From positions 2,418,001 through 2,482,000 of the forward strand of contig NZ_BSUM01000001.1 in assembly GCF_030161595.1 (NCBI RefSeq): a stretch of DNA of 64,000 bases, written 5' to 3'. The notes under the pieces were generated by a model. The model saw only the letters and a program-made list of their open reading frames with translations, had not been told where the DNA came from and made no database searches. Source of the stretch: Litorihabitans aurantiacus. Its GTDB lineage: Bacteria > Actinomycetota > Actinomycetes > Actinomycetales > Beutenbergiaceae. This document shows, piece by piece, positions 56,315 to 64,000 of the stretch (positions are counted from its first letter, which is position 1; every line of letters starts with the position of its first letter). A program made the position numbers and the translations under genes.

Positions 56315-56991
56315 GTGCGCGAGATCTTCAGGCAGGACCTGGAGCAGGTCGGCGACGACCTGGTCCTGATGGCGCAGAAGGTGCGCACGGCGATGCGCGA
56401 CGCCACGACCGCGCTGACCACGGGCGACCTCGCCCTCGCGGAGCGCGTCATCGCGGCCGACCGCGAGATCGACCAGGTCCAGGACTCCTCGACGCGCAGT
56501 GCGTCACGCTGCTGGCGCGCCAGGCCCCGGTCGCCAGCGACCTGCGCATCGTCGTGACCGGGCTCCGGCTGTCCGCGACGCTCGAGCGCATGGGCGACCT
56601 CGCCCGTCACGTGGCCCAGGTGGCGCGCGGGCGCTACCCCGCGCTCGCGCTGCCCGAGGTGGCCCGTGACCTGTTCGACCAGGTCGTCGAGGCCGTCAAC
56701 GCCGTCGCGAACGACGTGGTCAACCTCCTCGAGGGGCACGACCTCAACCTCGCCAGCCAGGTCCTGGCCGACGACGACGCGCTGGACGCTCTCCACAAGG
56801 AGACGTTCCGACTCATGCTGGCGCCGTCGGCCGACGTGTCGGGCCTGTCGGCGCAGGAGCTCGTCGACATCACGCTGCTGGGCCGCTACTTCGAGCGCTT
56901 CGGCGACCACGGGGTGTCCGTGGCGCGCCGCATCATGTTCCTGGTCACGGGCGACCCGTTCGTGCGCGAGGAGCCGCTCACGACGATCTGA
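56315..56991 (+). CDS. phoU: phosphate signalling complex protein PhoU, frameshifted as read
   Basis: Helical-bundle negative regulator linking phosphate transport to SenX3. Seen: REIFRQDLEQVGDDLVLMAQ, LDAQCVTLLARQAPVASDLR, ERMGDLARHVAQVARGRYP, FERFGDHGVSVARRIMFLVTG. The frames join at about 56485-56487, where CTCC needs one more C (DSLDAQ). Restored length 225, the family size. GTG 56315 follows GAGGAGG. A PHO box lies upstream. Confidence 0.94.
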
Positions 56992-57005
56992 TGCTCGCCC
57001 GAGCA

Positions 57006-57046
57006 CGCGCGAGGCCCCCGTCCGTGTCGGACGGGGGCCTCGCGCG
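57006..57046. terminator. perfect 19-bp hairpin between phoU and gpmA
   Basis: Arms 57006-57024 and 57028-57046 pair perfectly around TGT. Convergent genes on both sides, so it can be bidirectional. Confidence 0.85.
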
Positions 57047-57060
57047 TCGGGGAGAGAGGG

Positions 57061-57798
57061 TCAGCGACCCTGGTTCGCGACGGCGGCGATGGCGGCGGCC
57101 GCGGCGTCGGCGTCGAGGTAGGTGCCCCCGGGCGTGACCGGCGCGAGGTTCTCGTCGAGCTCGTAGACCAGCGGGATGCCCGTGGGCACGTTGAGGCCCG
57201 CGATCGTGGCGTCGTCGACGCCGTCGAGGTGCTTGATGATCGCGCGCAGCGAGTTGCCGTGCGCGGCCACGAGGACGGTGCGCCCGGCCTTCAGGTCGGG
57301 CACGACCTCGCCGTCCCAGTAGGGCAGGGCGCGATCGAGGACCTGCGCGAGCGCCTCCGCGCGCGGGATCGGCTCGCCGGCGTAGCGCGCGTCGCTGTCC
57401 TGGGAGAACTCCGAGCCCAGCTCGATGTCCGGCGGCGGCACGTCGTAGGAGCGGCGCCAGAGCATGAACTGCTCCTCGCCGTAGGTCTCGAGGGTCTGCT
57501 TCTTGTCCTTGCCCTGGAGGGCGCCGTAGTGGCGCTCGTTCAGGCGCCAGGACCGCTTGGTCTCGATCCAGTGGCGGTCGGCGGCGTCGAGGGCGAGGTT
57601 CGCCGTCGTGATGGCGCGGCGCAGCAGCGAGGTGTGCACGACGTCGGGGAGGATGCCGTTCTCGGCGAGCAGGCGACCGCCGCGCCTCGCCTCCTCGACC
57701 CCCTTCTCCGACAGGGCCACGTCGACCCAGCCGGTGAACAGGTTCTTCGCGTTCCACTCGCTCTCGCCGTGGCGGAGCAGTACCAGGGTGTAGGTCAT
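57061..57798 (-). CDS. gpmA: phosphoglycerate mutase (2,3-bisphosphoglycerate-dependent)
   Basis: Glycolytic interconversion of 3- and 2-phosphoglycerate. [20 protein letters not shown] with the phospho-His, [42 protein letters not shown] and [17 protein letters not shown] are all present. ATG 57798 follows ATGGAGG. 245 residues, normal. Confidence 0.97.
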   Translation of the reverse strand: MTYTLVLLRHGESEWNAKNLFTGWVDVALSEKGVEEARRGGRLLAENGILPDVVHTSLLRRAITTANLALDAADRHWIETKRSWRLNERHYGALQGKDKKQTLETYGEEQFMLWRRSYDVPPPDIELGSEFSQDSDARYAGEPIPRAEALAQVLDRALPYWDGEVVPDLKAGRTVLVAAHGNSLRAIIKHLDGVDDATIAGLNVPTGIPLVYELDENLAPVTPGGTYLDADAAAAAIAAVANQGR

Positions 57799-57841
57799 GC
57801 CTCCATCATGGCGCACGACGACGGTCGGGGCACACGAGCAC

Positions 57842-57876
57842 GCAGGGCCCGGACCGCGCTGCGGTCCGGGCCCTGC
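57842..57876 (-). terminator. perfect 16-bp hairpin after lsr2
   Basis: GCAGGGCCCGGACCGC and GCGGTCCGGGCCCTGC pair around GCT, 17 nt beyond the lsr2 stop and before gpmA. Confidence 0.85.
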
Positions 57877-57893
57877 ATCGGGTGCACCGTGGG

Positions 57894-58226
57894 TCAGTGC
57901 GCGGCCTCGTAGGCCTCGCGCACCTCGGCGGGGATGCGACCCCGCTCGCTCACGGTGTGGCCGTTGTCGGCCGCCCAGGCGCGGATCGCCGAGGCGTCGG
58001 ACCCGCGGCTCGCGCGCGGCTTGCTCGAGCGCGCACCCGTCGCCTTGCGGCCGCCGGCACGGCGCGCCTGCCCGACCCAGGGGGCGAGCGCGTCACGCAG
58101 CTTCGACGCGTTCGCGTCGGAGAGGTCGATCTCGTAGCTCACGCCGTCGAGCCCGAACGTCACGGTCTCGTCGGCCGTGCCACCGTCGATGTCGTCCTCC
58201 AGGACGACACTCACTCGCTGCACCAT
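57894..58226 (-). CDS. lsr2: nucleoid-associated protein Lsr2
   Basis: 110-residue actinobacterial xenogeneic silencer. The N-terminal dimerisation domain ([37 protein letters not shown]), a basic linker, and the DNA-binding C-terminus with [19 protein letters not shown], including the RGR minor-groove hook, are complete. ATG 58226 follows GAGGAG. The 120 nt upstream are more AT-rich than the surroundings. Confidence 0.97.
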   Translation of the reverse strand: MVQRVSVVLEDDIDGGTADETVTFGLDGVSYEIDLSDANASKLRDALAPWVGQARRAGGRKATGARSSKPRASRGSDASAIRAWAADNGHTVSERGRIPAEVREAYEAAH

Positions 58227-58349
58227 CTCGTCACTCCTCTTTCGCAGAATTCCGGTTCGCACCGGTGAATCGCGACAACAGTGCCCATGGGAAAGCGAAA
58301 AGTCAATCCAGCGCGCCGCGGAACGGTTGTCCGAACACCGCGCAAGGAT

Positions 58350-58508
58350 TTAGCGCGGAGAATCCTCGCGCAGCTCCTGCTCGAGCTTCAGCCGCTCGGC
58401 ACGGGCGCGTCGATCTCCCTGAATCATGGAACGCACGACGACGACGAAGATCGCCAGCACCCCGATCGACGGGACGAGGGCACCGAGATTGGCCCAGAAA
58501 TCACCCAT
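58350..58508 (-). CDS. 52-residue membrane protein between lysS and lsr2
   Basis: Starts MGDFWANLGALVPSIGVLAI; one membrane helix (SIGVLAIFVVVVRSMI), then a charged helix rich in Arg, Glu and Leu ending REDSPR. Codon use is coding-like and the gap to the lysS stop is 9 nt, so it is probably in the lysS operon. No function is known to me. Confidence 0.7.
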   Translation of the reverse strand: MGDFWANLGALVPSIGVLAIFVVVVRSMIQGDRRARAERLKLEQELREDSPR

Positions 58509-58517
58509 GTGCTCAGC

Positions 58518-60113
58518 CTACGCCCGGCGCGCACCCGTGGCGGCGGGCTTCACGAGGGGGAACAGGATGGTCTCGCGGATACCCCGGCCGGTCAGCGCCA
58601 TGAGGAGGCGGTCCACGCCCATCCCCATGCCTCCCATGGGCGGGAGCGCGTGCTCGACGGCGCGCAGGAAGTCCTCGTCGAGCAGCATCGCCTCGGGGTC
58701 GCCCGCGGCGGCGAGCAGGGCCTGCGCCTCGAAGCGCTCGCGCTGGACGACCGGGTCGACGAGCTCGGAGTACCCGGTCGCCAGCTCGAACCCGCGGATG
58801 TAGAGGTCCCACTTCTCCGTGACGCCCGGGAGCGTGCGGTGCGCGCGCGTCAGCGGCGACGTGTCGACCGGGAAGTCACGCACGAACGTCGGCGCCACGA
58901 GGTGGTCCCCCACCAGGTGCTCGAACAGCTCCTCGACGACCTTCCCGGGCGTCGGGGCCTTGCCCGAGACGTCGAGACCGAGCTTCTCCGCGTACCGCTG
59001 GAGCTGCGCGAGCGGCACCTGCGGGGTGATCTCCTCCCCCAGCGCCTCGGAGGTCGCGTGGTACAGCGAGATCTGGGCCCACTCCCCTCCGACCTCGTAG
59101 GGCGAACCGTCCGCGAGGGTGACCGTGGTGGTGCCGAACACGTTCTGCGCGGCTTCCTGCACCAGACCCTGCGTCATCGCCGCGATGCCGTTGTAGTCCG
59201 TCCAGGCCTCGTACGCCTCCATCGCGGAGAACTCCGGGCTGTGGGAGGAGTCCACACCCTCGTTCCGGAAATTGCGTCCGATCTCGTAGACGCGTTCCAC
59301 GCCCCCCACCACGGCCTGCTTGAGGAACAGCTCGGTGGCGATGCGCAGGTACAGGTCGACGTCGAAAGCATTCATGTGCGTCGTGAACGGCCGGGCGGCC
59401 GCCCCGCCCGCGATCGTCTGCAGGGTCGGGGTCTCGACCTCGAGATATCCGCGCGCGTGGAAGGACTCGCGCAGCGAACGCATGACGGCGGCGCGCGTGC
59501 GCACCATGTCACGCGCGTCGGGCCGGGCGATGAGATCGAGGTAGCGACGGCGCACGCGCGTCTCCTCGCTCGTCTCCTTGTGCATCGTCGGCAGCGGGCG
59601 CAACGCCTTCGAGGCCAGCTGCCACGAGGTCGCCATCACCGACAGCTCACCGCGACGCGAGCTGATCACGCGTCCCGACGCGAACAGGAAGTCGCCCAGG
59701 TCGACGTCGGTCTTGAACGCGGCGAGCGCGTCCTGACCCACCTCGGCCAGCGACAGCATGATCTGGAGCGTGCGCCCCTCGCCGTCGGCGATCGAGGCGA
59801 AGCACAGCTTGCCCGTGTTGCGCAGGTGCACCACGCGGCCGGCGACGCCGACGACGGCGTCGGTCTCCTGGCCCGCCTCGAGGTCGGCGTGCTCCTGGCG
59901 CACCTGCGCGACCGACGCCGTCACCGGCACCTGCACGGGGTAGGGCTCGACGCCGGCGGCCAGCAGCCGCTCACGCTTGTCCTTGCGCACGCGCACCTGC
60001 TCGGGGTCCGCGGTGCCCGTCTCGTCGTCCACCGCGAGGTGCTCGTCGGTCGTGTCGACGGGGTCGACCGGTTCGGTGCTGTCGTTCGAGGGGCTGGCAG
60101 GCGCGTCACTCAC
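58518..60113 (-). CDS. lysS: lysyl-tRNA synthetase (class II)
   Basis: 531 residues. An acidic N-terminal extension (~40), the OB-fold anticodon domain ([20 protein letters not shown]), then the class II core: motif 1 [12 protein letters not shown], motif 2 [17 protein letters not shown], motif 3 [18 protein letters not shown] 60113 has TAGGAT five nt upstream. Cytoplasmic housekeeping enzyme. Confidence 0.97.
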   Translation of the reverse strand: MSDAPASPSNDSTEPVDPVDTTDEHLAVDDETGTADPEQVRVRKDKRERLLAAGVEPYPVQVPVTASVAQVRQEHADLEAGQETDAVVGVAGRVVHLRNTGKLCFASIADGEGRTLQIMLSLAEVGQDALAAFKTDVDLGDFLFASGRVISSRRGELSVMATSWQLASKALRPLPTMHKETSEETRVRRRYLDLIARPDARDMVRTRAAVMRSLRESFHARGYLEVETPTLQTIAGGAAARPFTTHMNAFDVDLYLRIATELFLKQAVVGGVERVYEIGRNFRNEGVDSSHSPEFSAMEAYEAWTDYNGIAAMTQGLVQEAAQNVFGTTTVTLADGSPYEVGGEWAQISLYHATSEALGEEITPQVPLAQLQRYAEKLGLDVSGKAPTPGKVVEELFEHLVGDHLVAPTFVRDFPVDTSPLTRAHRTLPGVTEKWDLYIRGFELATGYSELVDPVVQRERFEAQALLAAAGDPEAMLLDEDFLRAVEHALPPMGGMGMGVDRLLMALTGRGIRETILFPLVKPAATGARRA

Positions 60114-60135
60114 CCCCGATCCTACCGAGGGCGCC

Positions 60136-62016
60136 TCACGCCTCCCGCGGGTGCAGCGTCACCGTGGTGGTGTCGAGGAGACGCACGCCGTCGACGACGG
60201 CCGCGACGACGTAGGTCGCCTCCCGCGGACCGTCCGCACCGGTCGGGGCGTCGGCGGCGAGCGGTGCGAACGTGTCGGGGTCGACGAGGTCGGCGTAGTC
60301 GAGGGCGACGCCGTCCGCACCCTCGAGCTCGGCGCGCGCGGCCCGTTCGACGTCGGCGACACCCGCGCCCGCCGCGGCGAGCCGCTCCACGACGGCCACC
60401 GAGCGCGGCAGCGCGAGCGCCGCGCGCCTTCCCCCGGGGCCGAGGCGGACGTTGCGGCTCGAGCGCGCCAGGCCGTCGTCGTCGCGCACCACGGGTGCCG
60501 CGAGCACCCAGAGCGGCAGGTCGAGCGCCCGGACCATCGCGCGCACCACCGCCAGCTGCTGCGCGTCCTTCGCGCCGAACACCGCGACGTCGGGCCGCGT
60601 CAGGTGCAGCAGCTTGGTCACCACCGTGAGCACGCCGTCGAAGTGCCCCGGGCGGGACGCGCCCTCGTAGCCGTGCGCGGCGGGGCCGGCCACCACGCGG
60701 GCGCCGGGTGCCGCCGTGCCGTCCGGGTAGATCTCGGACGCCGACGGCGCGAAGACGACGTCGGGCGCGTCGGGGCCGAGCGTGGCGAGCGCGTCGAGGT
60801 CGGCCTCGAGGGTGCGCGGGTAGGCGGCGAGGTCGCCGGCGTCGCCGAACTGGGTCGGGTTGACGAAGATCGTCACGATCACGTGGCGGGCCGCGGTGCG
60901 CGCGGCCCGGACGAGGCTGAGGTGCCCCTCGTGGAGGGCGCCCATCGTCATGACGACGGCGACGTCACCGGTCAGGCGGGCGCGTGCGGCACGCAGCGCC
61001 GCCACCGTGCGCACCGGGTCGAGCCGCGTCCGGGTACCCACCGGCCCGGAGCCCGACGGTGCCGTCGGGGCCGTGTCGCCACCGCCCGGGTGCTCGCGCA
61101 CGAGACGCACCAGGTCGGCGCGCGTGGCGGCGTCGATGCGCCCCTCGCGGTGGGCGAGGTGGGCCGTCGCCCGGGCCAGGGCGCGGTAGGCGAGCGAGAC
61201 CTCGGCGGCGTCCAGGGCGGGGTCGGGGACGCCGTCGGCGGTGTCGGACACGTCGGCGACGGCCCCGAGCGCGGCCAGGTGGACCGCGACCGTCCCGGTG
61301 TCCCCCCGGCTGACGGGCCCCGTGAGCGCCGCCGCACCCTCGCCCAGCGCGCCCTCGAGCGAGGCGCGGGTGAGCGGACCGAGGAGGCGGGCGCCGTCGT
61401 CGACCCCCGCCGCGGCCAGGACGTCCCGCGCCTGCGCGACCAGGGTGACCAGGTGGTTGCTCGCGTGGCTGAGGGCCGCGTGGTAGGCGCCGCGCGCGGC
61501 CTCGGGCAGCAGGACCGGCTCGCCCCCGAGCTCGACCACCAGCGCCTGCCCGATCGGCAGGACGGGCGCCGGGGCGGTGACGGCGAACGGCGCGCCCACG
61601 AGCCGCGAGAGGTCGATCGAGGTCCCGCTGAACGTCATGGCCGGGTGGATCGCCAGCCCGATCGCGCCGGCGTCCAGGGCGGGCCGCAGGACCTCCACGC
61701 CGTGCCGGCCGCTCGCGTGCACCACGAGCTGGCCGGGGTGGAACGCCCCCTGCGCGGCGAGCCAGCCCGTGACCGCCGCGATGTCGTCGTCGGGAACGGT
61801 GACGAGGACGAGGTCGGCGCCGCGCGCGACCTCGAGGGCGTCGCGGACCTCGACGCCGGGCAGCAGCGCGTCGATGCGCTCGAGCGTGTCGGGGGACGCC
61901 CCGCTCACCGCCCTGATCTCGTGACCGACCTGGCGCAGGGCGCTCGCGAGGACCGCCCCCACCCGGCCGGCTCCCACGACCCCGATCCCGAGGCGGCCCG
62001 GTCTTGCGTCACTCAC
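60136..62016 (-). CDS. panC: Rossmann-like/DUF2520 protein fused to pantothenate synthetase (PanC)
   Basis: 626 residues in one open frame. Part 1 (about 1-310): [20 protein letters not shown] (NAD(P) fold), [22 protein letters not shown] and the DUF2520 helical domain, resembling the alternative ketopantoate reductase PanG. A linker rich in Thr/Pro/Gly/Ser follows. Part 2 (about 335-626) is Pan[46 protein letters not shown]. The two parts would catalyse consecutive steps if part 1 is a reductase. No stop or frame break at the junction. GACAAT lies 6 nt before the GTG. Confidence 0.9.
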   Translation of the reverse strand: MSDARPGRLGIGVVGAGRVGAVLASALRQVGHEIRAVSGASPDTLERIDALLPGVEVRDALEVARGADLVLVTVPDDDIAAVTGWLAAQGAFHPGQLVVHASGRHGVEVLRPALDAGAIGLAIHPAMTFSGTSIDLSRLVGAPFAVTAPAPVLPIGQALVVELGGEPVLLPEAARGAYHAALSHASNHLVTLVAQARDVLAAAGVDDGARLLGPLTRASLEGALGEGAAALTGPVSRGDTGTVAVHLAALGAVADVSDTADGVPDPALDAAEVSLAYRALARATAHLAHREGRIDAATRADLVRLVREHPGGGDTAPTAPSGSGPVGTRTRLDPVRTVAALRAARARLTGDVAVVMTMGALHEGHLSLVRAARTAARHVIVTIFVNPTQFGDAGDLAAYPRTLEADLDALATLGPDAPDVVFAPSASEIYPDGTAAPGARVVAGPAAHGYEGASRPGHFDGVLTVVTKLLHLTRPDVAVFGAKDAQQLAVVRAMVRALDLPLWVLAAPVVRDDDGLARSSRNVRLGPGGRRAALALPRSVAVVERLAAAGAGVADVERAARAELEGADGVALDYADLVDPDTFAPLAADAPTGADGPREATYVVAAVVDGVRLLDTTTVTLHPREA

Positions 62017-62022
62017 CCGCCC

Positions 62023-62028
62023 ATTGTC
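62023..62028 (-). promoter_or_regulatory. -10-like hexamer of the DUF2520-panC gene (leaderless type)
   Basis: Minus strand GACAAT ends 6 nt before the GTG at 62016. Confidence 0.35.
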
Positions 62029-62043
62029 ACCCGCTCGCGCGCC

Positions 62044-62844
62044 TCAGGAGACGGTCGGCTCCTGCTCCCCGGCGCCGCGGACCGGGCGGATCGCGTACCC
62101 GACCCCGCGCAGCGTGTGGATCATCGGCTCGCGGTCGGCGTCGAGCTTGCGGCGCAGGTAGGAGATGTAGAGCTCCACGACGTTGGGGTTGCCGTCGAAG
62201 TCGTAGTGCCAGACACGGTCGAGGATCTGCACCTTGGACATGACGCGGCGCGGGTGCCGCACGAGCAGGCGCAGGAGGTCGAACTCGGTCGCCGTGAGGT
62301 GGAGCTCCTCCCCGCCGCGCCGCACCTCCCGTGCGACCTCGTCCAGCACGAGGTCACCGACCTGGAAGACGTGCGGCGGCGGCTGACCGCGACCGCCCCG
62401 ACCCCGCAGCAGCGCGCGGACCCGGGCGGTCAGCTCCTCGGCGCTGAAGGGGCGCCGGAGGTCGTCGTCGCCCCCCGCGGTGACGGCGGGCATCCGACGA
62501 CCGTCGCCCGGCCCCGTGATGAGCAGCGCGGGGAGGGCGTGCGTGGCCCGGACGCGCGAGAGGACGGCGACGGGGTCGGAACCGTCCGGTCCGGCGTCGA
62601 CCAGCACCACGTCGGGCTGCGTCTCGGCGGCCGTCGCGACGGCCTCCGCGGGGTCGCCGGCGATCCAGACGGACCAGCCCTCCGAGCGGAGCACCCCACC
62701 CACGAGGTCGGCGAGAGCCGGGTCGGCGAGCTGCACGAGCACCCGCCACGGCGACGGCTCCTCCGGCGCCCCGCCCCCGGGTGCGGCGGGCGCGGCGTCG
62801 GGACCGTCGGCCAACGGTGGCGGAGCTGGATGCGGGGCGTGCAT
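62044..62844 (-). CDS. winged-helix response regulator with degenerate receiver
   Basis: 266 residues. The N-terminal receiver-like domain keeps the site Asp (DVVLVDAGPDG) and Thr (LLITG), but the acidic pocket is LADP instead of DD(D/E)P and the switch Lys is Arg (LRRPFS). The C-terminal OmpR-type wHTH is normal: LTATEFDLLRLLVRHPRRVM and YISYLRRKLDADREP. It may act without phosphorylation. No kinase is adjacent. ATG 62844 has CATGAT 6 nt upstream. Confidence 0.88.
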   Translation of the reverse strand: MHAPHPAPPPLADGPDAAPAAPGGGAPEEPSPWRVLVQLADPALADLVGGVLRSEGWSVWIAGDPAEAVATAAETQPDVVLVDAGPDGSDPVAVLSRVRATHALPALLITGPGDGRRMPAVTAGGDDDLRRPFSAEELTARVRALLRGRGGRGQPPPHVFQVGDLVLDEVAREVRRGGEELHLTATEFDLLRLLVRHPRRVMSKVQILDRVWHYDFDGNPNVVELYISYLRRKLDADREPMIHTLRGVGYAIRPVRGAGEQEPTVS

Positions 62845-62850
62845 GGCCGA

Positions 62851-62856
62851 ATCATG
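62851..62856 (-). promoter_or_regulatory. -10-like hexamer of the atypical response regulator gene (leaderless type)
   Basis: Minus strand CATGAT ends 6 nt before the ATG at 62844. Confidence 0.4.
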
Positions 62857-62896
62857 CACCCGCCGTGGGCCGATGTACACGACGGCGCGAGGGACG

Positions 62897-64000
62897 TCAG
62901 CCCGCGTCGGGCCCCTGCGTCACCGGCCCCCGGCGCATCCAGCGCTCGGGTCCGGCGCTCCCCCGCGCGATCCGGGCACGATCGGCCTGCTCCACCATCA
63001 GCCGGGCGGCGACCTCGTCGTCGAGGTGCGGCAGCGTCGGCTCGATCGATCCCGACGAGTGCGCGCGGAAGGACACCACCCGCAGGCGCCGCTCGAGCGG
63101 CCCCTGCGTCACCCCCAGGGACTGCGTCCGCTCGTGCGGCACGAGCGACAGCTGCCGGAAGATCCTGCCCGTGCGCAGCGCGATCACGTGGTCCATGACG
63201 AGGAACGCGTTGCGCCGGTACGCGAGCGGGTCCAGGAACCGGGTGCGGCGCGGGGACGGGACCCAGCCCTCGCCGTCGTCCATCCCCACCAGCCCCGCGC
63301 CCAGCGCCGGCCGGTCGGACGCGGCGAGCTCGGGGATGGCGAGCTCGAGCACCGTCTCGACGTCGGCGCGCGTGCCGACGGGGAGCAGCACGTCGGAGGT
63401 CTCCGAGCCGTCCGCGGCGTTCCCCTGCGACGCGAGCGTGACGCGCACGCGCCACCACCCGAGGGCGCGCCAGATCGGCCCCTGCTGCACGACGAGCGCC
63501 TGGACGCGGCCGGGCGGGATCGTGCGGGCCTTCGTCTCGAGCAGGCCCTGGCGCACGCGCAGGCCGTCCGGCGACGTCGCGAGACGGAAGTTGAACTCGC
63601 CCGTGAACCGGCCCCAGAGGAAGGCGAGCACACCCAGCAGCGGCAGGAACGCGCTGAACAGCCAGCGGCCGCCCTCACCGAGGACGACGACGACCACGAG
63701 CGCGACGACGGCCAGCAGGACTGTCACCGTGGCGCCGTGCGCCAGGAGCGAGACGAGCAGGCGCGAAGCCCCGACGGCGAGCACGGGGTGCTCGGGCGCC
63801 TCCGGGGCGAGCAGCGGTGCCGCGGGCGCCCGCGTGGCAGGAGCGCCCGCTCCGCCGGTCGAGGCGCCGTCGGTCGGGGCGCCGTCGCCGTCGGTCGCGG
63901 CCGCCTCCTGCGTCGCGGGATCGCCGTCGAGGTCCAGGCCGGCGGCGCGCGCGAGCACCTCGTTGCGGACGTCGGCCCCCTCGTCGGCCGTCAGGTAGGC
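62897..64000 (-). CDS. PH-domain (YdbT/DUF304-like) membrane protein, 5' end off window
   Basis: At least 367 residues; the frame is open to base 64000, so the N-terminus lies outside. A Pro/Ala-rich segment is followed by two close membrane helices (LLVSLLAHGATVTVLLAVVA and the WLFSAFLPLLGVLAFLWG region) and two bacterial PH domains: FRLATSPDGLRVRQGLLETK and TIPPGRVQALVVQQGPIWR, then DHVIALRTGRIFRQLSLVPH and SFRAHSSGS. Bacterial PH membrane proteins are thought to act at the envelope; the role is unknown. Confidence 0.85.
   Translation of the reverse strand, partial: AYLTADEGADVRNEVLARAAGLDLDGDPATQEAAATDGDGAPTDGASTGGAGAPATRAPAAPLLAPEAPEHPVLAVGASRLLVSLLAHGATVTVLLAVVALVVVVVLGEGGRWLFSAFLPLLGVLAFLWGRFTGEFNFRLATSPDGLRVRQGLLETKARTIPPGRVQALVVQQGPIWRALGWWRVRVTLASQGNAADGSETSDVLLPVGTRADVETVLELAIPELAASDRPALGAGLVGMDDGEGWVPSPRRTRFLDPLAYRRNAFLVMDHVIALRTGRIFRQLSLVPHERTQSLGVTQGPLERRLRVVSFRAHSSGSIEPTLPHLDDEVAARLMVEQADRARIARGSAGPERWMRRGPVTQGPDAG

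Noticed and set aside
59977-63198. A 1073-codon plus-strand frame opposite the DUF2520-panC fusion and the response regulator
   Set aside because: Shadow of genuine minus-strand genes; low-complexity Arg/Gly/Val/Asp composition and no family motif.

Overview
The window is very GC-rich (by eye about 73-75 %) and densely coded, with Lsr2, CarD, SenX3-RegX3, a menaquinone pathway, mycobacterial-type cytochrome c maturation and GTG starts. This points to a high-GC actinobacterium, most likely a Micrococcales member near Cellulomonadaceae or Promicromonosporaceae. The phylum is well supported by gene content; the family is inference. No tRNA, rRNA, phage, insertion sequence or CRISPR array was seen: this is chromosomal core with some lineage-specific genes.

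Layout. 1-7.8 kb: start of a respiratory complex I operon on the minus strand (geranylgeranyl-reductase-like gene, nuoA to nuoG; nuoG runs off the left edge). 7.8-8.4 kb: a non-coding gap with a palindrome and mirrored 21-nt repeats. 8.4-26 kb: the menaquinone genes menG, menF, menD, menC, menB, menE and menA, interleaved with lipoproteins, an HtrA protease, a CNNM/CorC protein and DUF proteins. 26-31 kb: cytochrome c maturation (ccsB, resB, ccdA, resA). 31-37.5 kb: a phosphatase, a MarR/YceI divergent pair, a HAD phosphatase, an XRE-MurA fusion, ribosomal protein bS22 and an AcuC-like deacetylase. 37.5-47 kb: a GntP permease, KtrB/KtrA potassium uptake, a serine hydrolase, a membrane-anchored Ser/Thr kinase and otsA-otsB. 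47-53.6 kb: two ABC ATPases, a DUF4032 protein, rlmB, cysS and carD. 54-64 kb: senX3-regX3 divergent from phoU, gpmA, lsr2, lysS, a ketopantoate-reductase-like/PanC fusion, an atypical response regulator and a PH-domain membrane protein cut by the right edge.

How it fits together. The left 31 kb is a respiration neighbourhood: complex I reduces menaquinone, the men genes make it, the reductase at the head of the nuo operon probably saturates its tail, and the ccs/res genes mature c-type cytochromes. The right half mixes translation, stress/transcription control (CarD, Lsr2), phosphate sensing with a visible PHO box, osmolyte and K+ handling, and pantothenate synthesis.

Three patterns run across the window. 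(1) Blocks of 21-23-nt tandem units lie in intergenic gaps, mostly right after stop codons; two blocks are mirrored and one forms a 22-bp perfect hairpin. I do not recognise this family. (2) About fifteen genes have a -10-like hexamer exactly 6-7 nt before the start codon, as expected of leaderless mRNAs. (3) Thirteen conserved genes are frameshifted; twelve are one base short modulo 3, mostly at runs of C/G, which looks like homopolymer error in the assembly rather than biology. Coordinates of those genes are given for the restored gene.
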